From assembly GCF_900120295.1 (NCBI RefSeq), contig NZ_LT635468.1:248001-312000 (forward strand): a stretch of 64,000 nucleotides of DNA. Direction: 5' to 3'. Position numbers and translations under genes: made by a program. Each line of letters begins with the position of its first letter. The first letter of the stretch is position 1. A model generated the notes under the pieces. The model saw nothing but the letters and a program-made list of their open reading frames with translations, was not told where the DNA came from and searched no databases. Below, piece by piece: positions 33,758 to 42,564 of the stretch. This stretch comes from Blautia sp. Marseille-P3201T (lineage in GTDB: Bacteria; Bacillota; Clostridia; Lachnospirales; Lachnospiraceae).

Positions 33758-34713
33758 TTCTTCTTTTCTTGATGTCTTTTCATACGGCGCTTTTTTCTCA
33801 AAGCTTCCTTCTTCTCACGAATTTCCAATGCCTCTGCTTCATCAATTCGCTTTAAGGTTTTTACCACATAATATTTCCCTTCATCTGTCTTTTTAATTCT
33901 TGCCTTTCCTTTAAAATAGCCATGTTCCGGACAATAAGCAAGGCATAAATGAGATTTCGTATTAACGGCAAACCAACGAATTTTCTTTTTCGCCGTTCTT
34001 TTACAAAGGAAACACTGAGTTTTCGTCACTTCCTTATCCAGCATTGCTTCTTCCTTGGAGTAAAATTCTCTGGATATAAACTTAGAATAATCCTTAAATA
34101 CCGTATAAATCTCGCTGTTCTTATCTTTTGGGTTTTGATAGCAGTCAATAGAATAATTTCTTTTCATGAAATTTTCCGGTATTTTTTTCAATATTTCTGC
34201 TGTATAATGCGCATCATTTAATGCCTGATGAAAAGTATCTCCTTTATCCATCTTCAAAAAGTCAATGGCATACTCTAAGGAACGAGTTGTTTTTTCATTC
34301 TCATAAATCAATCCAAATAATTTTTGCACATCGTAGTAAAAAACAGGTCCTTTCAGCAAAGAAAGCATTCTGTAATATTTCAAATTCCGCTGCAATTCCA
34401 CCAAATCCGCCGAACCCCATGTGCAAAATTTTACGTCTGTCCCGCACCACTCCAGAAATTTCTTTACAGCAGCTTTAAAAGGAATACCTTCCTCCAATCT
34501 ATTTGAAGTAATTCCCAGAATTTCCTTGGTTCGAAAATGCAGCCGATGATAAACTGCCGGTTTTACAATTTCCTGAAAGGAGTCTATCACGTTTCTGTTC
34601 TCATCCAGCTTTACCGCACCAATTTCAATAATTTCAAAAGGCAGTTTTTTATTCTCTTTTTCTTTTCCGTAAGGGCATTGGTTCCATTCTAGGTCAAAAA
34701 CAATATAATTCAT
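33751..34713 (-). CDS. DnaQ-like 3'-5' exonuclease family protein
   Basis: 320 aa. The DEDD exonuclease motifs are DLEWNQ (FDLEW) with EIIEIGAVKLDE, then WGSADLVEL, and finally LNDAHYTAEIL, which gives the last Asp and its preceding His. This is the KapD/ExoX-like group acting on RNA or DNA 3' ends. The C-terminal third is basic with a CFLCKR...CLAYCPEH cysteine cluster that may bind zinc, ending in a lysine/arginine-rich tail. Start ATG 34713 is preceded by GGAGAGG; the frame extends upstream but without another ribosome binding site. Exact substrate unknown. Confidence 0.85.
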   Translation of the reverse strand: MNYIVFDLEWNQCPYGKEKENKKLPFEIIEIGAVKLDENRNVIDSFQEIVKPAVYHRLHFRTKEILGITSNRLEEGIPFKAAVKKFLEWCGTDVKFCTWGSADLVELQRNLKYYRMLSLLKGPVFYYDVQKLFGLIYENEKTTRSLEYAIDFLKMDKGDTFHQALNDAHYTAEILKKIPENFMKRNYSIDCYQNPKDKNSEIYTVFKDYSKFISREFYSKEEAMLDKEVTKTQCFLCKRTAKKKIRWFAVNTKSHLCLAYCPEHGYFKGKARIKKTDEGKYYVVKTLKRIDEAEALEIREKKEALRKKRRMKRHQEKKKK

Positions 34714-34809
34714 ATCAGTACCTCTCCCTGCCAGCCATTGGCTTGGCAAAACAATTCTAGCAAAATATCATTTACAAGTCAACGACAGAACAAGCACCTT
34801 CCTAAAACA

Positions 34810-34850
34810 CAAAAAGAGACTGTCCACTAATCTCTAGTGCAACAGCCTCT
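34810..34850 (-). terminator. intrinsic terminator after rplA
   Basis: Read leftwards, AGAGGCTGTTGCACTA pairs with TAGTGGACAGTCTCT and is followed by TTTTTGTGTTTT. It ends the rpmG-secE-nusG-rplK-rplA transcript, so rplJ-rplL do not follow here. Confidence 0.8.
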
Positions 34851-34864
34851 TTTTTATTCATCTA

Positions 34865-35560
34865 TTACTGAGCTAATTTAACTGGGTTAACCTTTACGCT
34901 TGGTCCCATTGTGGAAGCCAGAGTTACGCTCTTTAAGAACACACCCTTTAATGCGCTTGGTCTAGCTTTGTTAATAGCTCCCATAAGCGTCTGGAAGTTG
35001 TCCGCTAACTGCTCCTCTGTGAAAGAAGCTTTTCCGATTGGCACGTGAATGATATTTGTTTTATCAAGACGATATTCAATCTTACCAGCTTTGATATCCT
35101 GAACAGCTTTTGTAACGTCCATTGTTACTGTACCAGCTTTTGGGTTTGGCATTAAGCCTTTAGGTCCGAGAACACGTCCCAGACGACCAACAACACCCAT
35201 CATATCTGGAGTTGCAACAACAACATCAAAATCTAACCATCCTTCGTTCTGGATCTTTGGAATTAAGTCCTCAGCTCCTACGAAATCTGCACCAGCTGCT
35301 AATGCTTCGTCAGCTTTTGCATTCTTAGCGAATACTAAAACACGAACAGTTTTTCCTGTTCCGTGAGGCAGTACAACTGCACCACGAATCTGCTGTTCAG
35401 CATGACGTCCATCACAGCCTGTTCTGATATGAGCTTCGATTGTTTCGTCAAATTTAGCTACGGCTGTTTTCTTTACTAAAGAAATTGCCTCTGCTGGATC
35501 ATATAAATTTGTACGGTCAACTGCTTTTGCAGCCTCTGCGTATTTCTTTCCGCGTTTCAT
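34865..35560 (-). CDS. rplA: 50S ribosomal protein L1
   Basis: 231 aa, the normal length of bacterial L1. The N-terminus [16 protein letters not shown], the central [15 protein letters not shown] signature and the ending [14 protein letters not shown] are characteristic. L1 binds the 23S rRNA stalk base and in many bacteria represses its own mRNA. TAGGAGGT precedes the ATG. A 29-bp leader motif identical to the one before rplK lies 16 bp upstream. Confidence 0.98.
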   Translation of the reverse strand: MKRGKKYAEAAKAVDRTNLYDPAEAISLVKKTAVAKFDETIEAHIRTGCDGRHAEQQIRGAVVLPHGTGKTVRVLVFAKNAKADEALAAGADFVGAEDLIPKIQNEGWLDFDVVVATPDMMGVVGRLGRVLGPKGLMPNPKAGTVTMDVTKAVQDIKAGKIEYRLDKTNIIHVPIGKASFTEEQLADNFQTLMGAINKARPSALKGVFLKSVTLASTMGPSVKVNPVKLAQ

Positions 35561-35575
35561 ATAAATAACCTCCTA

Positions 35576-35604
35576 GTGGTAATTGCGGGAATGTCCCTCC
35601 CACG
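35576..35604 (-). promoter_or_regulatory. L1/L11-type leader hairpin, copy before rplA
   Basis: A 29-bp sequence, identical base for base to 36062-36090. Read leftwards it starts CGTGGGAGGGACATTCCC and ends TACCAC. GTGG/CCAC and GGGA/TCCC pairings give a short hairpin directly in front of the rplA ribosome binding site. A ribosomal-protein autoregulatory element is inferred. Confidence 0.55.
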
Positions 35605-35616
35605 TTTGTTGATAGT

Positions 35617-36042
35617 TTAGTCTTCTACTTGAATACCCATACTTCTTGCAGTACCAGCAATCATGCTCATAGCTGCTTCTAAGGATGCTGCATTTAAGTC
35701 TGGCATTTTCATTTCTGCAATTTCCTGAATTTTAGCTTTGGAAATTGTAGCAACTTTTGTTTTATTCGGAACGCCTGAACCAGATTTGATGTTGCAAGCT
35801 TTCTTTAATAAAACAGCAGCCGGCGGAGTTTTTGTGATGAAGCTGAAGCTTCTGTCCGCATATACTGTAATAACAACAGGGATGATTAAATCTCCCTTAT
35901 CTGCTGTTCTTGCGTTAAATTCTTTTGTAAACTGAACAATGTTTACACCGTGCTGACCTAAAGCAGGACCAACTGGTGGAGCTGGTGTTGCCTTTCCAGC
36001 AGGAATTTGTAATTTAATATAACCTGTTACTTTCTTTGCCAT
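35617..36042 (-). CDS. rplK: 50S ribosomal protein L11
   Basis: 141 aa from ATG 36042, exactly the canonical L11 length; AGGAGGT lies 7 nt upstream. A GTG at 36051 is also in frame but would add a non-canonical MPK. The N-terminus [20 protein letters not shown] and [14 protein letters not shown] are diagnostic. L11 sits at the GTPase-associated centre of the large subunit. Confidence 0.98.
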   Translation of the reverse strand: MAKKVTGYIKLQIPAGKATPAPPVGPALGQHGVNIVQFTKEFNARTADKGDLIIPVVITVYADRSFSFITKTPPAAVLLKKACNIKSGSGVPNKTKVATISKAKIQEIAEMKMPDLNAASLEAAMSMIAGTARSMGIQVED

Positions 36043-36061
36043 TTTCGGCACCTCCTATAAT

Positions 36062-36090
36062 GTGGTAATTGCGGGAATGTCCCTCCCACG
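36062..36090 (-). promoter_or_regulatory. L1/L11-type leader hairpin, copy before rplK
   Basis: Identical over 29 bp to 35576-35604, located 20 bp upstream of the rplK start. Perfect conservation between two non-coding intergenic copies about 490 bp apart implies selection or gene conversion. Confidence 0.55.
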
Positions 36091-36138
36091 AGCCATGTGA
36101 CATTATGGCCCTTCGTCCTGTTATTTCTCTTGTCTGTC

Positions 36139-36660
36139 TTATGAAAGACTCTTTACTTCTGCGAAACTTAAATCTACTGGTGTTTCGCGACCAAACAGCT
36201 CAACATTAATTGTCACAATCTGTTTTGCTTCGTTAATACTCTGAACAACGCCCACAGTATCTTTCCAAACACCGCCTGTGACAACGACACTGTCGCCTTC
36301 TGTGAAGTCAATCTCAACATCTCCTGTAAAGGAAATACCAAGTGCTTCAATTTCTCCCTCTGTAAGAGGAACCGGCTTAGATCCCGGACCAACAAATCCT
36401 GTAACACCACGTGTGTTTCTCACGACATACCATGTATCGTCGTTCATTACCATGTGAATCAGAACATAGCCGGGGAACATCTTTTTCTGAACCTGTTTTT
36501 TCTCACCGTTCTTCAGCTCCACTACGTCCTGCATGGGTACTCGGACTTCTAAAATCTGATCCTCCAGGTGTCTGTTTTCAATTGTCTTATCAATGTTGGC
36601 CTTTACTTTGTTTTCATACCCTGAATAGGTATGAACAACATACCAATTTGCTTCTGACAT
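36139..36660 (-). CDS. nusG: transcription elongation/antitermination factor NusG
   Basis: 173 aa. The NGN domain begins SEANWYVVHTYSGYENKVKA and contains MFPGYVLIHMVMNDDTWYVV. The C-terminal KOW domain has GDSVVVTGGVWKDTVGVV. It binds RNA polymerase and links it to ribosomes or Rho. Start chosen at ATG 36660 (MSEANW); an in-frame GTG lies three codons upstream. It lies between secE and rplK as usual. Confidence 0.97.
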   Translation of the reverse strand: MSEANWYVVHTYSGYENKVKANIDKTIENRHLEDQILEVRVPMQDVVELKNGEKKQVQKKMFPGYVLIHMVMNDDTWYVVRNTRGVTGFVGPGSKPVPLTEGEIEALGISFTGDVEIDFTEGDSVVVTGGVWKDTVGVVQSINEAKQIVTINVELFGRETPVDLSFAEVKSLS

Positions 36661-36676
36661 CTTCTTCACCTTGTCC

Positions 36677-36880
36677 TTACTTAATTAATAAGTTAAGCAG
36701 CTGCAAAACTCCGCTGTCAATCACAGCAATCAACACTCCCACAACAGCAGTGATAGATACTACTGCAACCGTCTGTTTTACCAGAGTCTGCTTATCAGGC
36801 CAGATTACTTTCTTAAACTCAGCCTGAAGTCCTTTCCATCTGTTCTTCTTTGGAGCTTTCTGCTTTTTTTCTGCTTCCAT
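36677..36880 (-). CDS. secE: preprotein translocase subunit SecE
   Basis: 67 aa with a basic N-terminus (EKKQKAPKKNRWKGLQAEF), the amphipathic KKVIWPDKQTLVKQT helix that is the SecE signature, and one C-terminal membrane span. It is an essential clamp of the SecYEG channel. Preceded by GAGGTG and located between rpmG and nusG. Confidence 0.96.
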   Translation of the reverse strand: MEAEKKQKAPKKNRWKGLQAEFKKVIWPDKQTLVKQTVAVVSITAVVGVLIAVIDSGVLQLLNLLIK

Positions 36881-36900
36881 AATTCACCTCTTAAACCTTA

Positions 36901-37050
36901 TTATTTGGTTTCTTTGTGCAGTGTATGAGTCTTACAGAATTTGCAGTATTTCTTTGTCTCCAAACGTTCTGGGTGATTTTTCTTTTCTTTTGTCATGTTG
37001 TAATTACGCTGTTTACATTCTGTACATGCCAATGTGATTTTTACGCGCAC
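36901..37050 (-). CDS. rpmG: 50S ribosomal protein L33
   Basis: 49 aa with a GTG start at 37050 (GGAGGTGGAGAAGTC upstream). The sequence [17 protein letters not shown] followed by [13 protein letters not shown] contains both CxxC pairs, so this is the zinc-binding (C+) form of L33. First gene of the cluster. Confidence 0.95.
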   Translation of the reverse strand: MRVKITLACTECKQRNYNMTKEKKNHPERLETKKYCKFCKTHTLHKETK

Positions 37051-37195
37051 GACTTCTCCACCTCCATGTGTCTTTTATCGCTGGCAGCTTCACGCAACCG
37101 CCATTTTGCAACGTCTTGTTACCGCAACAAAGGCTCTTTTTTATAAAACTAAAATTAGGCATAAAAAAAAGACCTACTTCCACTGTTGCCGTTAA

Positions 37196-37224
37196 AGCGT
37201 ACCATAGCACGCGAGTTTTGTCAA
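37196..37224 (-). promoter_or_regulatory. promoter of the rpmG-secE-nusG-rplK-rplA operon
   Basis: Read leftwards, consensus -35 TTGACA (37224-37219), 17-bp spacer and -10 TACGCT (37201-37196). It leaves a leader of about 140 nt before rpmG. Confidence 0.6.
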
Positions 37225-37226
37225 GT

Positions 37227-37553
37227 TTAAAAAACAAAATTAATCAGCAATATATATATCCCTGTTCCACCTGCAATTGACAGAAACATAGACCTTTTCC
37301 AAAAATGAAGGATACACACTGCCAGAATTGATAAAGTTTCCGGTATTCCATGTGTTCCTGCAAATACATTCACGTTTTTAAGACAATAAACAACCAGCAT
37401 TCCCAATGCTGCGGAAGGAAGTACCCTGCCCAAAAATTTCACATACTTTGGTCTTGGTTTGTCTGCAGGAAAAATGATAAAAGGAAGAAATCTGGTAACT
37501 ACGGTTCCTAAAACAACTGCTGCTATGGTTAATATCTGTTGTGTAATTGTCAT
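37227..37553 (-). CDS. azlD: AzlD family branched-chain amino acid exporter subunit
   Basis: 108 aa with three to four membrane spans and the AzlD-type segment [14 protein letters not shown]. It forms a two-component exporter of branched-chain amino acids with AzlC; the pair is known from Bacillus (azaleucine resistance) and as YgaZ/YgaH elsewhere. Its ATG overlaps the azlC stop by 4 nt (ATGA). Confidence 0.9.
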   Translation of the reverse strand: MTITQQILTIAAVVLGTVVTRFLPFIIFPADKPRPKYVKFLGRVLPSAALGMLVVYCLKNVNVFAGTHGIPETLSILAVCILHFWKRSMFLSIAGGTGIYILLINFVF

Positions 37554-38257
37554 TCTTCCACTCTCCTCTGTAATTGATTTCGAAATAAAGTCAATACCCC
37601 CAGTATCATTATCATAGAAGGTATGATAAAATTATCAGCTCCAAAAATAATGCGGCATAAGATTGTTGCACCAATACCTATTACGGCACTTGTATGGTCT
37701 TTTTCTTTCAGACACTGTTCAAGAAATATAACAACGATTAATGCTGTCATTATAAAATCAATTCCTTCAATTTTTATATTGATAAAGGAACCGAATATTC
37801 CCCCAACAGAAGCTCCCAGCACCCAATACAGATAATTTAAAAGTGTCACGAAAAAATAAAACCAGCCCTTATCAACGCCTACAGGTATCTGCGCTGTACA
37901 ATTAATTGAAAAGGTTTCATCACACATACCAAATATAAGATACCATTTCTTCTTCCCCACATCTTTATACTTATCAAGCATAGAAATACCATAAAATAAA
38001 TGTCTTGCATTTACCATGAGCGTAAGCACAAACGCACCAACAGGGTTAAATGCCCCCAGAAGAAGATCTGCTGCCACAAATTCCATGGAACCGGCAAATA
38101 TTGTCATACTCATCAATATGGGATAAATAGCTGAAAATCCTGCAAGTTTCATATATATTCCATAGGCAATCCCCAAGAAAAGAAAACCGGCGAATATAGG
38201 GATTGTGTGGGGCAATGCCGCTTTAAACGCCTTTCTTACTTCCGATTTTTTATTCAC
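37550..38257 (-). CDS. azlC: AzlC family branched-chain amino acid exporter subunit
   Basis: 235 aa with six to seven membrane spans and family motifs [40 protein letters not shown] and GMCDETFSI. It starts at GTG 38257 after AGGAGGGG. It forms an operon with azlD and has no visible attenuator or T-box. Confidence 0.93.
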   Translation of the reverse strand: MNKKSEVRKAFKAALPHTIPIFAGFLFLGIAYGIYMKLAGFSAIYPILMSMTIFAGSMEFVAADLLLGAFNPVGAFVLTLMVNARHLFYGISMLDKYKDVGKKKWYLIFGMCDETFSINCTAQIPVGVDKGWFYFFVTLLNYLYWVLGASVGGIFGSFINIKIEGIDFIMTALIVVIFLEQCLKEKDHTSAVIGIGATILCRIIFGADNFIIPSMIMILGVLTLFRNQLQRRVEE

Positions 38258-38326
38258 ATCTCTCCCCTCCTGTCTTTATCTCGAATTCTGTCGTGCGAGA
38301 TACTGATAATGTCCTTAACCTTTTAT

Positions 38327-39208
38327 TTACAAACCAAACTCCTGAAACAGCTGTTCCTGATACTCCTCATCAGACGCCGCCTTCAAAATATCCTCTATTC
38401 TTCCAAGCGCAGAAAGCTTTAACGTAAGTTCATTTACACGTTCTCTTCCCTGCTTTATGCCAATCTCTTTTCCAATCTCTTTCCCAATCTCCTCTCCGAT
38501 TTCCTGCCCTTCATTTTTCTTTGCTTCCAGCTCGTCTTTCATCAATTCTTCTAACGCCTTGCACATCTTTTTCGCCTCCTCGAATTTTTCCTCGTTTGCC
38601 CGCACAATAATGTCCATCACAGACTCATATAATGTGTTTTTCTTATGTTTTCTATAATCTTCGATTAATTCTTCTGCATCTTTTGTACTTTTAAGCTGAT
38701 TAGTCAGATTTCTAAGCCACAGACTTTCTTCTTTGGAAAGTTCACTGGTAATTATAATCTGAATAGGAAGTGTGTCATCAAGCACATAATAAATTCCTGC
38801 ATACATTTTCTCAATTTGTAGTTTTCTTTCCTCAATGATATGCCGAAAAAGTTCCCGTGGATAACTCTGGCATACAAAGGAAATCGTCAACTCCTCCAGC
38901 AAAATCGAATTCACAGGCGTCCTGTCTGCCTTATAAAAATACGTATACGCATATCCTTTATAAAAGTCATCAATACACAGATAATCGTCAGGACTTTTAT
39001 ATTCTACGATATTGTATTTCCTGAATATTTTCCCTATGCTTTTCTTTAGTATCCGTGTTTCTTTTTTCTTAATCAGCACGTCAATCATCATCGGCTTTGT
39101 TCCAAGCATGTATTCTGATTTGAATTCCAGGTACTTTGCCTCCTCCCCAAATTCAATCTGAATACCTGCAAAAAATGCCGGATGCCACTGTAATAGCTTT
39201 TCTGTCAT
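38327..39208 (-). CDS. Rpn-family recombination-promoting nuclease / PD-(D/E)XK transposase-like protein
   Basis: 293 aa. The N-terminal half has the PD-(D/E)XK layout, with an Asp in MMIDVLIKKK and NIVEYKSPDDY supplying the E-x-K. The C-terminus has the EIGxEIGKEIGKEIG tetrapeptide repeat typical of Rpn/YhgA-like proteins. Family members cleave DNA and promote recombination, and can behave as phage-defence or transposase-like genes. AAGGAGG precedes the ATG. It stands alone between azlC and the surface-fibre operon. Confidence 0.8.
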   Translation of the reverse strand: MTEKLLQWHPAFFAGIQIEFGEEAKYLEFKSEYMLGTKPMMIDVLIKKKETRILKKSIGKIFRKYNIVEYKSPDDYLCIDDFYKGYAYTYFYKADRTPVNSILLEELTISFVCQSYPRELFRHIIEERKLQIEKMYAGIYYVLDDTLPIQIIITSELSKEESLWLRNLTNQLKSTKDAEELIEDYRKHKKNTLYESVMDIIVRANEEKFEEAKKMCKALEELMKDELEAKKNEGQEIGEEIGKEIGKEIGIKQGRERVNELTLKLSALGRIEDILKAASDEEYQEQLFQEFGL

Positions 39209-39487
39209 AAAAACCTCCTTTTCTGTTTTTTCAGGAGGTTCCCTTTTGGGGAAACTCCTGCCTTTGTTATTGTGGATAAAAGCATGAATTTCCCGAATAC
39301 AGAATTGCTGTTAGATGAACAGGGTTTTCCCAATTTCCTGTTCTTAGAAATTTAAAGAAAAATAATGCTTTCTGTTATTTTATCACAGACCATATCTAAT
39401 TCAAACCGATTTTTACTAAAATTCTCACAATAAAATAATAAAGCAGAAAGAAGCCGTCACATCAAACAGCTCCTTCCTCTCCTAAAA
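39209..39487. other. intergenic region with a hairpin next to the Rpn gene
   Basis: AGGAGGTTCCC and GGGAAACTCCT (about 39228-39252) form a stem around TTTTG just upstream of the Rpn gene ribosome binding site, whose AGGAGG it partly repeats. The rest shows no gene or clear promoter. Confidence 0.4.
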
Positions 39488-40006
39488 CTATTCACGTCTT
39501 TTTTCAATCGCAGATGCTATAATCTGCAATACAAGAGCCACTAAAATAACGGCCCCCGCCACAATCTTCCCTTCTATACTGGTAATTAACTGTGCCACAT
39601 AGCCCAGCACAGGAAGAGAAAATTCTACCTTTCCAATAAAGTTCCCATAAGGAACAGCATTCATGTCATTGGTTTTATTGGCATCGCCTTTTGTAATAAA
39701 TTCACCCATTACGACACGATTTTCTACAACACGATGGGTAATAATGGCATTAGAGTCCTTAGCTCCGTAAAAAGCAATAACTTCATCCTTTTCAATGTTT
39801 TTGGGTTCTTCCCTGCCAATATAAACAAGACTTCCCACCGGCAGCGCCGGCTCCATGCTCCCACTGATTACTGAATAAATTTCATATCCCATCATTCTTG
39901 GAATTGTCAATGGTATACAGATTACTACAAGAATAAGGAGCATAGCAGTGCCCAGTGCACTGCAAATCACAGCCACCGGGCTTTTTTTACGTTTTCTTCT
40001 GCTCAA
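39488..40006 (-). CDS. sipW: SipW-type signal peptidase I
   Basis: 172 aa. The catalytic Ser is in SVISGSMEPALPVGS and a His replaces the usual Lys in AIITHRVVENR, which is the ER/archaeal-like SipW type. Membrane spans lie at both ends. SipW processes TasA-type precursors, and two such precursors lie in the same operon (41806-43100). It starts at TTG 40006 with AAAGGA upstream. Last gene of the surface-fibre operon. Confidence 0.9.
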   Translation of the reverse strand: MSRRKRKKSPVAVICSALGTAMLLILVVICIPLTIPRMMGYEIYSVISGSMEPALPVGSLVYIGREEPKNIEKDEVIAFYGAKDSNAIITHRVVENRVVMGEFITKGDANKTNDMNAVPYGNFIGKVEFSLPVLGYVAQLITSIEGKIVAGAVILVALVLQIIASAIEKRRE

Positions 40007-40033
40007 ATTTCCGTTCCTTTCTCCGCGTACAAA

Positions 40034-41017
40034 TTATTTTCTTCCTGCACGATTTTTTCTAAGGAAAATAAACAATCCTGCCAGCGCTGCTACTGCCGCT
40101 ACTGAAATGGCAATGCCGGCCGCAAGAGGAATTCCCTTCTTAACATCTTCTTTATCAAGATCCATATTTCCCAGCGGAGTTTCTTCATCATCAAGGTCTA
40201 CAAGATCCTGAGGAACTTCCTCACCTTGCACCTCTGTTACATTCTCATCTTCTTCAGGCTGAGCCTGACCAGCCTCTGTATCAACTTCAGGAGTCTGTGT
40301 TCCTGTCTGTCCTGCTGTCTGTCCTGTTGTCTGATCTGTCGGTCTGGTTGTTGTTCCTCCGTCAATATACTGAACAACTGTTTCTGTGGTCGTTTCTCCC
40401 GGCGTTTCTATCACCTGTGTTTCGCCCTTCCTATATTCAAAAGTAAACACATTCTCCGCCTCATTTGCTGACAATGTCTTTGTCAGAGCCAATGCCTTAG
40501 GAGAATACCCGGAAATATAAATATTCGCTACAACAGGCTTGTCACCGATATTACCATAATAAGTCTGACTGGGCGCAAGCTCATTTCCATTTCCATCCTG
40601 ATATCTGACTGTATAACTTACCAGATTTCCCTTAATTCCATAGGCAACCACATAATCAGAGTCCTCCGTAACACGGAAAGAAGATGATGCCATCTCCTCT
40701 GTATCCCGTCCGCTCCGGCGAATACCCTGAATATAATACTTACTGTCATCATTCATGCTTACAGCGCCCCTTTGTGCATCAAAAGAAACCACATCATTGG
40801 CTTTTAAATTGCGAATTACAATCTTGCCATCTTCCAGTGAAACATTTGCAGAAGCACTTTTCACTTCCATTCCTGCCATTCCTGCCAGTACACCCTGATT
40901 ACCGCCATCAATGGTTACCCTGTAAGTATATTCCTCTGCAAATACATTTACTGCTGAAAGACTAAGGAGCAATCCTGCAGTCAACACAGCCGCTAAAAGC
41001 TTTCTAATTTTCTTCAT
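40034..41017 (-). CDS. membrane-anchored surface protein with MucBP-like segment
   Basis: 327 aa with a signal peptide (1-27), a beta-rich N-terminal half and a MucBP-like stretch (YTVRYQDGNGNELAPSQTYY, then EAENVFTFEYRKGET). A threonine/glutamine-rich linker follows, then an acidic segment, one membrane span (about 297-318) and RKNRAGRK. No LPXTG motif is present, so it is held by its transmembrane segment. The start codon overlaps the ribosome binding region at the end of the previous gene. Confidence 0.75.
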   Translation of the reverse strand: MKKIRKLLAAVLTAGLLLSLSAVNVFAEEYTYRVTIDGGNQGVLAGMAGMEVKSASANVSLEDGKIVIRNLKANDVVSFDAQRGAVSMNDDSKYYIQGIRRSGRDTEEMASSSFRVTEDSDYVVAYGIKGNLVSYTVRYQDGNGNELAPSQTYYGNIGDKPVVANIYISGYSPKALALTKTLSANEAENVFTFEYRKGETQVIETPGETTTETVVQYIDGGTTTRPTDQTTGQTAGQTGTQTPEVDTEAGQAQPEEDENVTEVQGEEVPQDLVDLDDEETPLGNMDLDKEDVKKGIPLAAGIAISVAAVAALAGLFIFLRKNRAGRK

Positions 41018-41019
41018 GA

Positions 41020-41793
41020 CTACTGCTCCCCTTTCTTGTCCCTGCGGTTTTTACGCACTGCTCTGATACCAAAGAACAAAAGAATTAATCCACTGACAAG
41101 CGCCACCGCACATACAGCAAGAACTCTTGTTTCATCTCCTGTTTTAGGTCCTGACCGGATAATCTTCTTTATCTCTGTGATTTTCACCGGATCACCCGGC
41201 TCATATTTCACCTCTGCCGTTACCTTTTCCACTGCAAAATTAATCTGAAGCTTTGCCAGTGTATCCTGATAACCATTTCCCTGAGTTTCACCATCCAATG
41301 CAACAGTCAGGTGTACTTTTCCTGTTTCTCCCGCATCCAGACGGTCCAGATAAAAATAATCACCCATAGCGCTTGTCGCCTGTTCCAGACCTTCACCTGC
41401 CGCTCCAGAACCTTCACCGCCTACTTTATCACTACTGTACAATACCGTTTCTTCATTCTTATGATTTACATAAGTCAGACGATATGTATAAGCTCCGCCT
41501 TCCGCTGCATTCTGGCTTTCTTCCAGACTCTGAAGAATTTCATTCGTCATATACCAGTCTGTTTTTCCATCACTTGCATTCTTAATCCCTACCTGAAGCT
41601 CCATGCTGTCTCCCGGAAGGAGCTTATAAACTGCTGCATTTACATCAGAAGTATCAAAACTACTGTTCATCTTCTTCCCGTCAAATTCAACCGTCCAGTC
41701 TTTACTTCCCTGAATATTCTCTGCAAATACGTTTATGGAAGTGCCTACAGTCATGAACGCCGCCATAACAAGGCACAAAATTTTCTTTCCCAT
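41020..41793 (-). CDS. surface protein with PKTGDE anchor
   Basis: 257 aa. A signal peptide (1-25) precedes a beta-rich ectodomain resembling the TasA-associated 'KDWTVEFDGKK' type, and the C-terminus carries GPKTGDE, a membrane span and RKNRRDKK. The anchor belongs to the same KTGD class as the 1799-aa protein and the PL8 lyase, rather than classic LPXTG. It lies between the MucBP-like protein and a TasA-like protein. Binding partner unknown. Confidence 0.75.
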   Translation of the reverse strand: MGKKILCLVMAAFMTVGTSINVFAENIQGSKDWTVEFDGKKMNSSFDTSDVNAAVYKLLPGDSMELQVGIKNASDGKTDWYMTNEILQSLEESQNAAEGGAYTYRLTYVNHKNEETVLYSSDKVGGEGSGAAGEGLEQATSAMGDYFYLDRLDAGETGKVHLTVALDGETQGNGYQDTLAKLQINFAVEKVTAEVKYEPGDPVKITEIKKIIRSGPKTGDETRVLAVCAVALVSGLILLFFGIRAVRKNRRDKKGEQ

Positions 41794-41805
41794 TTTCTGT
41801 ACCTC

Positions 41806-42564
41806 CTACTGTAAACTAAGTATTCCATTTTCGGAAACAGTCACATCCACACCCCATGCACTCTTAATTGCATCCTGCGCGTTATGTGTCTGTACCGCAT
41901 TAACTTCTGCATCTACATGAAACTGATATCCATCATATTTATATACATGGCGAATAACTTCATTGCCATTTTCATCTTTGCCGGTTTCAACCTTTACCTT
42001 TTCAGCAATCTTATTATCAATTTTCAACGTATCTGTAAAATTCGGGGTACTCTTTCCTGCCGGAACAATTCCTGTATAATAAAGAACGGTACGCTCTGTT
42101 GTAGATGATTTCTCATCCACAATCCAGCCATTATCCTCCAGGAAATTCAATTTAATCAAATCCGGTGAAAGTGTGGTATCTTTATTTCCCTTTTTATCTG
42201 TCCAGCTTTTTGTCAGAATAACTCTCACATAACTGTCAATAGAACCACTATTCAAAACACTGAGCTTTTCCTCATAAGCCTTTCCCGGTACAACAGTTGT
42301 ATCTCCCTGCAAATCTTTGAAAAGCTCCCCTTTTGTCTCATCCCACTGATTATCGCCGTGACTATAATCTCTGGAAGAAATAGTTTTTCCATTTTCCGTA
42401 AGACTGACACCGATACTGGAAACTGACATATCTGCGGTATAATTATCACTATAATATGTCAAAGCTGCTCTCGTACTCCCTACAGTACTGCCAACCAATA
42501 AAAGCGCTGATGCCGAAAGCAGAATTACAGATCCGGCTGATAAAAATTTTCTTTTCTTTTTCAT
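41806..42564 (-). CDS. TasA-like SipW-dependent fibre protein, copy 2
   Basis: 252 aa. The signal segment (RKFLSAGSVILLSASALLLV, then GSTRAALTYYSDNYTADM) has the SipW-type cleavage context seen in TasA/CalY proteins. The rest is beta-rich with EEKLSVLNSGSIDSYVRVI, typical of the camelysin/TasA jelly-roll. The start overlaps the stop of the previous TasA-like gene by 1 nt. Extracellular matrix or fibre component inferred from family and the adjacent sipW. Confidence 0.8.
   Translation of the reverse strand: MKKKRKFLSAGSVILLSASALLLVGSTVGSTRAALTYYSDNYTADMSVSSIGVSLTENGKTISSRDYSHGDNQWDETKGELFKDLQGDTTVVPGKAYEEKLSVLNSGSIDSYVRVILTKSWTDKKGNKDTTLSPDLIKLNFLEDNGWIVDEKSSTTERTVLYYTGIVPAGKSTPNFTDTLKIDNKIAEKVKVETGKDENGNEVIRHVYKYDGYQFHVDAEVNAVQTHNAQDAIKSAWGVDVTVSENGILSLQ

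Noticed and set aside
41834-41850. CAGTCAC near 41834 as a further SARP site
   Set aside because: It lies within the coding region of a TasA-like gene, with no second repeat 11 bp away and no -10 box at the right distance.
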